Below are positions 14,683 to 21,931 of a stretch of 37,760 nucleotides of DNA, piece by piece. The notes under the pieces are model-generated. The model was not told the DNA's origin. It searched no databases and worked only from the letters and a program-made list of their open reading frames with translations. A program made the translations under genes and the position numbers. Positions within the stretch are counted from its first letter, which is position 1. Every line of letters begins with the position of its first letter. The DNA lies in IMG/VR virus record IMGVR_UViG_3300032053_000219, positions 1 through 37,760 of that record; one strand, written 5' to 3'. The stretch is from a virus.

Positions 14683-15341
14683 GATTCGAATTGATGCCCC
14701 TCATGTCCGAGATTAACGAACGGGCTGAGCGTGCAGACTCGGCAGCCGTAGACCTCTTGCAGTTTGTCGCGAAGCGTGACTGTCTGACCTCGCATCTGGC
14801 GGATGAAATCGACGTACCAGTCCGTGCGTTCGGGGGTCGCTTCAGCCGCGTCGTAGCCGGTGTACTGAATCTTTCCATCGAGAGTCCCAGCGTCGGCTCC
14901 GCACAGCATGATCAGCTTCGCCCCCATGTACGCGGCCAGGTGAATGGCTGACGTGATCGTCGAGTACGAGACGACCAGTTCATCCGTGCCGATCACTTCC
15001 CAATCGACGTTTGTATGACGATTTGGCGGATGGTCGAAGATGTAGTGCTCGATATCGATATCGCGGTTGAGCGGGGCGTAATTCTTGTTGCCGTAGGCGT
15101 GGCGACTGACGACGGGGATCGCCCCGGCCGCGGCGGATTCGAGCAGATCGCTGTTGCCGAGTTCCTTCGCGACGGTGTACTTGACCGGGAAACGGCGATA
15201 GACCGTGTTACAGCCGATGGCGATCCGGTCACGAAAGAATTCAGGCGGGTGATGGTCCATGCTCGCGCCGCTGCCGAGAACGAACAGATCTTGCCCGGCG
15301 TGCTTGTTTTTCAGGGCAGTGATGGAATGATCGTCCGTCAT
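14679..15341 (-). CDS. DUF115 / Maf-like protein, possible glycosyltransferase
   Basis: LFVLGSGASMDHHPPEFFRD followed by IAIGCNTVYRRFP, and later YSTITSAIHLAAYMGAKLIM with LCGADAG, is the pattern of the DUF115 family. That family includes MptE-like pterin enzymes and the motility-associated factors (Maf) that place nonulosonic acids on Ser/Thr of flagellin. The neighbouring CMP-sugar synthetase favours the second role. At 220 residues it is shorter than Maf proteins and comprises mainly the core domain. It overlaps both neighbours as ATGA. Acceptor and donor are inferred from context only. Confidence 0.65.
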   Translation of the reverse strand: MTDDHSITALKNKHAGQDLFVLGSGASMDHHPPEFFRDRIAIGCNTVYRRFPVKYTVAKELGNSDLLESAAAGAIPVVSRHAYGNKNYAPLNRDIDIEHYIFDHPPNRHTNVDWEVIGTDELVVSYSTITSAIHLAAYMGAKLIMLCGADAGTLDGKIQYTGYDAAEATPERTDWYVDFIRQMRGQTVTLRDKLQEVYGCRVCTLSPFVNLGHEGHQFES

Positions 15342-16111
15342 ACGGAAGCCTTCGCGGGAAGTGAATGCGAGGCGTAAACCGCCTTCGTTTCGTCGTCGAA
15401 TTCGGGGGCCAGGATCAGGTCACGGTTGCCCGGCTGGCGAGGGACGCGATCGTACCAGCCCTCGTCGTCGGGGGATTGCATGAAGTGCTGGCCGTGATAG
15501 GCTTGCGTGCTGCCGTAGCGGAAACAGTAGGACGGCGGGGCTGAGAGGCACGGGTCCACGATGACCGGCGATTCAGATCGCGTGAGATTATAAATCAACT
15601 GCTGGTCGAAGTCGGCTCGGCGAGTCGCGGGCCAGCCGCCGACGCGATTGAATGCCGTTGTTGAGAATGCGAGCGAGGCGTGGAAGCGGCCGGTGGCGTT
15701 CTCGGCGACGACGTGACCGGGATAGGTGCTGAGCACGGTTGACGGCTTGCTGTAGTGGGCTCCTGTCGTGAGCATTGCGTTGACGTGGGCGCTGATGTGA
15801 TGCGGCAAATAGATGTCGTCATCTTCCCACACGACGAAGATTTCGGTTTTCGGCCAGCAACCACGGGCAAGGTTCGCGGCGGCGTTGAACTTTTCCGGTA
15901 GCGTCGGGAATCGGAAATCAGAGCTGATGATTTCCCAGCCGCCAGGGTGGGTTCGATTGTCGGTTGATGCGAAGTCGAGGCCGTCGTCCAGGATCATCAA
16001 CCCGCGACGATCTGCGGGGTAGTCCTGGGCAAGGAAACAGGCGAGGGCATTCGCCAACAACTTGGGACGGTGGAATGTCGGGCATAAGCAAGCGACGAAA
16101 GGAAGTTCCAT
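15338..16111 (-). CDS. GT-A fold glycosyltransferase (GT2-like)
   Basis: The start MELPFVACLCPTFHRPKLLA and the metal-binding VVWEDDDIYLP (DxD type) define a GT-A glycosyltransferase using a nucleotide sugar. The 257 residues match a single catalytic domain without membrane segments. The start overlaps the stop of the small membrane protein (TAATG), and the end overlaps the DUF115 gene (ATGA). It may extend an O-glycan or modify a host surface polymer. Donor specificity is not visible. Confidence 0.85.
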   Translation of the reverse strand: MELPFVACLCPTFHRPKLLANALACFLAQDYPADRRGLMILDDGLDFASTDNRTHPGGWEIISSDFRFPTLPEKFNAAANLARGCWPKTEIFVVWEDDDIYLPHHISAHVNAMLTTGAHYSKPSTVLSTYPGHVVAENATGRFHASLAFSTTAFNRVGGWPATRRADFDQQLIYNLTRSESPVIVDPCLSAPPSYCFRYGSTQAYHGQHFMQSPDDEGWYDRVPRQPGNRDLILAPEFDDETKAVYASHSLPAKASV

Positions 16112-16257
16112 TAGTTACTCCAGAGTTTAGAAATTAAGACACAGATGCCGACGAACACCTTCGAAGCGACAAAACCAACCACTAGCCAAAAGCCGATCGC
16201 GTGGGCTTTATGCCACCACAGCAACCGGCGACAAAGTTTGATTTCTTCGGGCGTCAT
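16111..16257 (-). CDS. Small single-span membrane protein (48 aa)
   Basis: A basic N terminus (TPEEIKLCRRLLWWHKAHAI) precedes one hydrophobic helix (FWLVVGFVASKVFVGICVLI) and a short tail. ATG at 16257 lies in ATGA with the upstream glycosyltransferase and has GAGGG ahead. The stop shares TAATG with the next gene. It could anchor the glycosylation enzymes at the membrane or be an unrelated lysis factor. No family is recognised. Confidence 0.7.
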   Translation of the reverse strand: MTPEEIKLCRRLLWWHKAHAIGFWLVVGFVASKVFVGICVLISKLWSN

Positions 16258-18311
16258 GCGGCCCTCTTCAGATTCTTGTCTTGGATTTCTCTCGCTCGCT
16301 TGATGCACAATTTCACTAGCGATTCGAACGGGTTGAGCGGGTTGATTTCCCAGGCGATGCCAGTGAAGAATGAACGAGCGATTGCCGACGCGAGATCCAA
16401 GCCCGACCATGTCCCGTCGCGTAGCCAGGCCGTGATCGTTTCGAAGTTCGCCGGGTCTTCGCAGCCGTCGACGCCCCACACGTCCATCTGTGCGGCTCGG
16501 CTGTTACAGACACACGTTGGACCGGGATGAATGCCGAGTGATGCGAGGATCTTCTTGAGTTCCGTGCCGGGCCCGTGCGAGACGTTGAAGCCTTCGACGG
16601 GAGTCTCGGGCCGGTCATCGAGCACGCACGACAGGACCGTGAGGCCGTACTGATGTTTCGCGTGATCGATCACGGCCCATTGCGGGTTGTGATCGCAGAA
16701 TTCCGCAATCGCCAGCCGCAAGCCGAGCTGCCCGTCCTCGCCCCGCTCGCCGTATATTTCGGTATCGTGGATCGCGATGAATCGGCGGCACCGTGGAGCG
16801 TAGGTCTGCAGCTCGGTCAACAGTTGGTGATAGGTGTGCTTCGTGTCGATGAACAACAAATCATTCTCGGGAATCTCCGCGAGGATGTGGCCCATGTTGT
16901 ACGGCCGTGGCGTGAACTTGGTCGTGTCGCTGACGAGTGACCCGGCCTTCATCACATGATTATCGACCTCGGTCGTGAAGCTGGCCAACGACTGCGGACG
17001 ACCCGCGAGGAGGCCGATTGTACTTTCACGGCGGCCGGTCAATTCGACCACGACGCCAGCGGCTTGACTCGCGAGAATTCGGAACGCGGGCATGTGTTCG
17101 TTGAGGTCGCGGGGGATTGGAGCGACTTCATCAAACAGAGCTTCGATCGTTGCGAGATGTGGCAACAGTGCCGCGGCGTTCGCGACGGCCATCATTCGCG
17201 GACCGGGATCTTCGAGCGTGTTGATCGGATCAGCCACGATGGCGTCCCAGGCGTCGGCCGTGATGTAGTACAGGGTTCGCGGCGGATTCTCGGCGAGGTG
17301 TTCCGGCAGTGGCGTCTCGACGAAATGTTTTCGGATAGGATCGAGCGGCAATCCGACTTCGTTGAATTCCAAAACCAGATTGCGGACCTTGTCGAAATTC
17401 GTGTTCGGATATTTCGCCCCGCCCTCACGGTAGAAACGGTGATTCCACAGCACGCCGGGAATGCAGAGTGCTCGATGCCCGGCCTTGCGGAATTTCTCGT
17501 GGATGTACAACTCCTCGCCGCCAAACGCTCGGGTGTGGGGGTTGAAACCCAGCCACGCTTCACGTCGGCAACTGAAGAATCCCAAGCCTTGGCCGGGGAT
17601 CTCGAACGCCGGGCCGGGATTGATGCCAGCGGGGGCGAAACCGCGTTGAATGCACTTCGCTTCGTGGCCGTGCCAGTTGACGTCGGGAATCGGCTTGTGG
17701 CACGCTTCGCATTCGCCGATCGGGATGTTGCCGAGTTGCAACCGTCGCGGCATGGCGAGCTCGCTGCCCGATTCGAACTTGACTTTTTGCAGATCGAAAT
17801 ACGAGCCGTGCGGGCCGCACTGGCATTGCCACGCCTGAGACCACTGGCCCCACATGCCGCCTCCCCAGTCGTCGCGGAAGTGAGTCGAGAACGAATCGAG
17901 CGAATCCATGATCAACGCACCTGATAACAGGTCGGACGTGTCGGGATTCGCGGCGTAGTAGGCCAGCAATCGGGGCAGGGCTTGCGGATCGAGTGCCAGG
18001 TGGCAATCCATGACGACCACGTAGCGGCCTTGAGCGTGATCGAAGATCGCGTTGCGGCTGGCCGATGTCCCCTTGATGTTGTCCAGCTCACGGTAGATCG
18101 GCTCCCAGGTGTGATCGGATCGCTTTGTATGAGTGAGTACATTGCGAATCGCGTCGGCCGTGCGGGCGTCTTCTGGGCTGTTATTGATCACAAGGAATTG
18201 CACCTGGGACATCAGGGCGGCGTTGTTGAGGCGGATGGACTGGATCGTCGCCCACAGGCCCGCGAAGTCCTGATAGTGAGCCATGCCGATTGTGAGGAGC
18301 GGTTGTTCCAT
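16254..18311 (-). CDS. GT27-like glycosyltransferase fused to methyltransferase-like domain
   Basis: Residues 1 to about 300 form a GT-A domain resembling polypeptide GalNAc-transferases. The metal motif is MDCH (DxH, 102-104) after KGTSASRNAIFDHAQGRYVV. Near residues 264-292 are FGGEELYIHEKF and a later NHRFYR, comparable to the WGGEN..HVFR region of GT27. A zinc-knuckle insertion (CEACH...HEAKC, about 200-219) interrupts it. The middle (about 380 to 580) contains LLFIDTKHTYHQLLTELQTY and IHDTEIYG, as in SAM-dependent or cephalosporin-hydroxylase-like methyltransferases. The end (GTELKKILASLGI, then CVCNSRAAQMD) is a module I associate with planctomycete phage and surface proteins. ATG at 18311 has AAGGAA upstream. 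It directly follows the mucin-like gene, its probable acceptor. Confidence 0.8.
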   Translation of the reverse strand: MEQPLLTIGMAHYQDFAGLWATIQSIRLNNAALMSQVQFLVINNSPEDARTADAIRNVLTHTKRSDHTWEPIYRELDNIKGTSASRNAIFDHAQGRYVVVMDCHLALDPQALPRLLAYYAANPDTSDLLSGALIMDSLDSFSTHFRDDWGGGMWGQWSQAWQCQCGPHGSYFDLQKVKFESGSELAMPRRLQLGNIPIGECEACHKPIPDVNWHGHEAKCIQRGFAPAGINPGPAFEIPGQGLGFFSCRREAWLGFNPHTRAFGGEELYIHEKFRKAGHRALCIPGVLWNHRFYREGGAKYPNTNFDKVRNLVLEFNEVGLPLDPIRKHFVETPLPEHLAENPPRTLYYITADAWDAIVADPINTLEDPGPRMMAVANAAALLPHLATIEALFDEVAPIPRDLNEHMPAFRILASQAAGVVVELTGRRESTIGLLAGRPQSLASFTTEVDNHVMKAGSLVSDTTKFTPRPYNMGHILAEIPENDLLFIDTKHTYHQLLTELQTYAPRCRRFIAIHDTEIYGERGEDGQLGLRLAIAEFCDHNPQWAVIDHAKHQYGLTVLSCVLDDRPETPVEGFNVSHGPGTELKKILASLGIHPGPTCVCNSRAAQMDVWGVDGCEDPANFETITAWLRDGTWSGLDLASAIARSFFTGIAWEINPLNPFESLVKLCIKRAREIQDKNLKRAA

Positions 18312-18335
18312 TGATTGGTGTTCCTTTTGCTTGAG

Positions 18336-20918
18336 TTATGGTCCGCCGGTCGTGGTGGCTCCGCTGGTGGTGGTTGGGGCGGCGGTCGTCGTGGGTGCTG
18401 GCGTTGTTGTCGGGCAGGGCTCCCATGTTCCGTTACAGGGCATGGTGAAGCCGGAGCCTACGGTATTGACTGGGTCGAGTTCTCCGCAGTTCGGGCGGCC
18501 GGAGGGGTCGGGGCAGCTTGAACAGGGGAGCGGGCAGGTGTCTGATACGAGCGTCAAGACTCCGGCAGTGAAGACGTGGTAGCCGCATGATCCGGTTGCG
18601 GGGTCGCAAGTGGTGGTTGTGGGGGCTCCGGTGGTCGTGGGTGCGGAGGTTGTCGTTGCGGCAGCCGTGGTTGTGGGAGCGGCGGTGGTTGTGGCTTCCC
18701 CGGTCGTCGTCGGTGCGGCGGTCGTCGTCGCTCCGCTGGTCGTCGTCGGTGCGGCAGTTGTGGTTGCATCTCCGGTGGTTGTCGGTGCGGCTGTTGTCGT
18801 CGGAGCGGCTGTTGTCGTCGGAGCGGCTGTTGTCGTCGGTGCGGCTGTTGTCGTCGGCGGGGCGGTCGTGCTGGTCGTCGTCGTGGTCGTCGTTGCGCAG
18901 GGGACGGCGTTGGTGACGCAGTCGGTGTTGATGCTGCCGTTGGTCATGTCTCCGATGGGGGCACAGCAGACGTTGCAGACGGTCGGGCCGAAACTTTCGC
19001 AGAGATTGATATCGAGGGTGAAATTTCCGTTTCCGTCGCCGGTCCAGTGGCAGCCGTTGCCGATGCAGGGGGCGGCGGTCGTGGTGGTGGGCGAACTGGT
19101 TGTCGTGGGGGTTCCGGTGGTGGTGGTCCCTCCGCAGGCGGTCCAGATCGAGGCACAGACTTCTAGCGGCAGGTCGCTGGGGACAGTACAGGTACACGGT
19201 TCGCAATTATTCGTAACGAGCGTCCAGCCGCTCATGTCGCCGTTGGAACGATAACGGCAGCGTTCGCAGGGCTGCGGCGTGGTACTAGTACTGGTGGTAG
19301 ACGTACAGCGGTCGGCGCAAGTTGGCGGAAGCGTCGTCGTTGCCGGGGCACTGGTCGTTGTGGTTGGCAATAGGTCGAATCCGCAAGGCGTGATGACATC
19401 GTCGCCGCATTCGCCGGGAGCGGTTGACGGGGCGTTGCAATTGCACTGTCCGGTCGAGTTCGGGGGGACTCGACCATTGGAAACGCAGCTCTTGGTTTTC
19501 AGCAGCCAGCCGCCATTGAACGGCACGAAGCGACACGAACCCGTGCAGAGCGGGGCGGGGGGCGGAGTGGTCGGGATTGGCGGCGGTGGGGGCGGACAGC
19601 CGGTGTGGACTCGGACGCAGGAGTCAGCGGCCATCGCGGCCTGTTGCTCGGATGTGGGTGTAACGCAGCCGCAACCGCTGTAATAGCCAGTGCAGCCGCT
19701 GTTGACGTCGTAATCGCCAACCGTGATAAGAAGTCCTGTGACGGGATTGACTGCCCAATCGCAACCGGGTCCGTCACAGTAGGCGGCGGGGTCTTCGGTC
19801 GTGGTGGTGGTGGTCGTCGTCGTGCTAGTCCCACAGTCGCACGGGTCGACGGTGGTGGTGGTCGTCGTAATGTTTGGCTGGCAAACGGGCTCGGTAACGG
19901 TTCGCGTCACGCAATTCGACGTGAAGCATTCGCCGTGGAATGTGCCACAATAAGCGGGCGGGGCACAGCGACACGGAACCGGCGTCGTGGTAGTGGTCGT
20001 GGTTGTGGTCGTGCCAGGATCGGCGGTCGTCGTAGAAGTCGTGCGAGGCGGACAGCGAGTCGTGGTGGTCGTGGTGGTGGTCGTCGTCGTGCTGGCTCCG
20101 GGAATGCCGGTTGTCGACGTGGTCGGAGCGGGCGTGGTTGTGGGAGCGAGTGTTGTCGTACTGGTCGTACTGGTCGTGGTCGACGCACAGCTATCAGTCT
20201 CGACGGTCCAGCTTCCCGTTTCTGCACTCCAGATGAATTTGCACGTTCCGTCGCACGGCGAGATCTCCGGATTCGGGGTCGTCGTGGTCGTACTGGTGGT
20301 GGTCGTGGTGGTCGTCGTCGTCGTGCCCGAACCGTCCACGAATGCGGGATTGTGCTGCGGATTCAGGGCCACGAGTACCCATCGCAGATCGTCGCAGTCG
20401 AGTTCATCGTCCTGCCAGACGATCGGAGCGGATGCCCCTGTATCGTACTCGCGACGGCGGAGTGAATGTGTTTCGCCGCTGCGAACATCGGCGTAGGCTC
20501 CCGTCGGTCCGTCGTCTGGATCATGCAACCTCGCGGCCGTCAGCCCCACAGCCATGCCTCGCCCAGGCTGACCAGCAATCAACGGTTCCTGCAGCACGAC
20601 AAAGCGGCCGCTGTGGGTTCCTTCGACGGGCTCCACGCCACGGATTCGCGGGGCTTCCGTGAATGCGGGCAATGAGTCGCCCGGCAGAAACACCGGGCCG
20701 TCAATGCCCAGAATATCGAACTGGTCGAGATCGTCGCCGGTATCGTTGACGACCGTGATGATTCCCGTTTGCAGATGGTCGCGTTTGCTGGTCGGAGCGA
20801 ACGACTGCTGGCCCTTGCGCAAGATCTCCGCAGCAGCCTGAGCCATCGCGTTGTGTGTGGACGCGGACGGTTGCCACTTCTGACCAGACGTGATTTTCTT
20901 GAGCGGATCGCCGGACAT
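18336..20918 (-). CDS. Mucin-like Thr-rich, Cys-module virion protein, candidate tail fibre
   Basis: An N-terminal domain of about 195 residues (TGIITVVNDTGDDLDQFDIL, FVVLQEPLIAGQPGRGMAVG) resembles proteins in planctomycete prophages. The rest alternates runs of Thr (up to ten in a row) and Thr-Ala-Pro repeats with compact cysteine modules such as CDGTCKFIWS, CTGSCRFVPF, CERCRYRSN and CIGNGCHWTGD. Each of these is followed by an aromatic-rich strand and more cysteines. There is no signal peptide or membrane anchor. Thr-Ala-Pro repeats are classic mucin O-glycan acceptors. The start overlaps the distal tail gene as TAATG, suggesting a virion component. Disulfide-stapled modules on glycosylated stalks would form an extended fibre. 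The role is inferred from composition and place. Confidence 0.8.
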   Translation of the reverse strand: MSGDPLKKITSGQKWQPSASTHNAMAQAAAEILRKGQQSFAPTSKRDHLQTGIITVVNDTGDDLDQFDILGIDGPVFLPGDSLPAFTEAPRIRGVEPVEGTHSGRFVVLQEPLIAGQPGRGMAVGLTAARLHDPDDGPTGAYADVRSGETHSLRRREYDTGASAPIVWQDDELDCDDLRWVLVALNPQHNPAFVDGSGTTTTTTTTTTSTTTTTPNPEISPCDGTCKFIWSAETGSWTVETDSCASTTTSTTSTTTLAPTTTPAPTTSTTGIPGASTTTTTTTTTTTRCPPRTTSTTTADPGTTTTTTTTTTPVPCRCAPPAYCGTFHGECFTSNCVTRTVTEPVCQPNITTTTTTVDPCDCGTSTTTTTTTTTEDPAAYCDGPGCDWAVNPVTGLLITVGDYDVNSGCTGYYSGCGCVTPTSEQQAAMAADSCVRVHTGCPPPPPPIPTTPPPAPLCTGSCRFVPFNGGWLLKTKSCVSNGRVPPNSTGQCNCNAPSTAPGECGDDVITPCGFDLLPTTTTSAPATTTLPPTCADRCTSTTSTSTTPQPCERCRYRSNGDMSGWTLVTNNCEPCTCTVPSDLPLEVCASIWTACGGTTTTGTPTTTSSPTTTTAAPCIGNGCHWTGDGNGNFTLDINLCESFGPTVCNVCCAPIGDMTNGSINTDCVTNAVPCATTTTTTTSTTAPPTTTAAPTTTAAPTTTAAPTTTAAPTTTGDATTTAAPTTTSGATTTAAPTTTGEATTTAAPTTTAAATTTSAPTTTGAPTTTTCDPATGSCGYHVFTAGVLTLVSDTCPLPCSSCPDPSGRPNCGELDPVNTVGSGFTMPCNGTWEPCPTTTPAPTTTAAPTTTSGATTTGGP
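18610..18870 (-). repeat. Low-complexity Thr-Ala-Pro coding repeat
   Basis: Here units near 15 bp encode PTTTA, PTTTG and related pentapeptides, with exact tandem copies (gcggctgttgtcgtcgg repeated near 18787-18855). Such arrays expand and contract by slippage, giving length variants of the stalk. Plus-strand Val-rich ORFs over this region are shadows. Confidence 0.8.
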
Positions 20919-21928
20919 TAAGCTTCGTTCTCCGCAGCGGTGGCCAATGCGATCAACTCAAGAATCACGGCAAAATTGGACCAGTAGAATACGCGTTCGA
21001 CGTAAGCGTAAACGGGCCGCTTGAGCATCGTGTGGGAAATCTCATCCAGGTATTCCTGGTAGTAGACCCAGAGCAGCTCGTGGCCTTTCTTGGCGATATT
21101 TTTGATGCCGCCGACTTGCAGGCCCGTGAGGTTCGGTTCGCGAATGAAATTCATCCGCAGCTCGTAATTCTGGCGGCCCTGATTGTTGATCGTAAAGTTC
21201 TCGAACCGCACCTCACCGACCGCCCGGCCCTCGAACGAAACGGCGTTGACATGCTGGGTGATCGCCTCGAGCTGCAGCCGCTGCGTGGGCGTGACTGTGT
21301 CGAGATAGAGCGTCAATGTGAACTTGGATTGAGCGGACGGGATGTCGGCCCCTTCAATTCCATCCTTGGTAATGTTGATCGCTCCGCCCGTCCACGGGGC
21401 AATGGGAGCGGTGTAGCCTGGGGGTGGACTGGCCATCACCTTGAGAATGCCGTATGCCTTGTCGCCCGTCGTTGGAGCGGGACTCGTGGGAACGGCCGGA
21501 GCATCTTCCGTGCAGCCGGTTTCAAACGTGCCGATGATGCCGCCGCTGGTCGTCCACGATGTCCCATTCCACACGTAGAGACTCGGCTTGGACCGCATGC
21601 ACGGCAGGCAGTACGCTCCGACCGTTTCGAGCGATTGATTGATATGGACCGTGCCGCCAGACGTGTCGTAGCTACGATAGAGACGGCCGTCTTTTTCCTC
21701 GGGCTTGGTTTGCGGAATCGCGTATTCGACCGAACCCAGCCACAGCTTCCAGTCGGTCATCGAGATTTCGTAATTCGACAACGGGGCGTCGTTGAACAAT
21801 GCGGGGGCAGTGGCCAGCATCAAGTCGCGGGCCTCGGTGTACACGAGCGTCCCGTTGACGATGTAGGGGATCGTTCCGCCCCCCGCTTTGGCCTTGATGC
21901 CGAGTCCCGTTTTAATGGCTGCAGTCAT
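20918..21928 (-). CDS. Distal tail/baseplate-type structural protein (336 aa)
   Basis: No catalytic motif is seen. The protein is beta-rich, with YEISMTDWKLWLGSVEYAIP, a CLPCM pair near residue 108, a Pro/Thr linker near 150, and a C-terminal region FTINNQGRQNYELRMNFIRE. Its position directly after the tape measure and before the fibre-like protein is that of distal tail or baseplate hub proteins in long-tailed phages. ATG at 21928 starts 3 bases after the tape measure stop, with GGA upstream. The name is positional inference. Confidence 0.65.
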   Translation of the reverse strand: MTAAIKTGLGIKAKAGGGTIPYIVNGTLVYTEARDLMLATAPALFNDAPLSNYEISMTDWKLWLGSVEYAIPQTKPEEKDGRLYRSYDTSGGTVHINQSLETVGAYCLPCMRSKPSLYVWNGTSWTTSGGIIGTFETGCTEDAPAVPTSPAPTTGDKAYGILKVMASPPPGYTAPIAPWTGGAINITKDGIEGADIPSAQSKFTLTLYLDTVTPTQRLQLEAITQHVNAVSFEGRAVGEVRFENFTINNQGRQNYELRMNFIREPNLTGLQVGGIKNIAKKGHELLWVYYQEYLDEISHTMLKRPVYAYVERVFYWSNFAVILELIALATAAENEA

Positions 21929-21931
21929 GCG

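Noticed and set aside
18587-20496. Val-rich, Arg-rich and His-rich ORFs over the mucin-like gene
   Set aside because: They are frame shadows of Thr codons. They lack ribosome binding sites and are on the wrong strand or frame for the operon.
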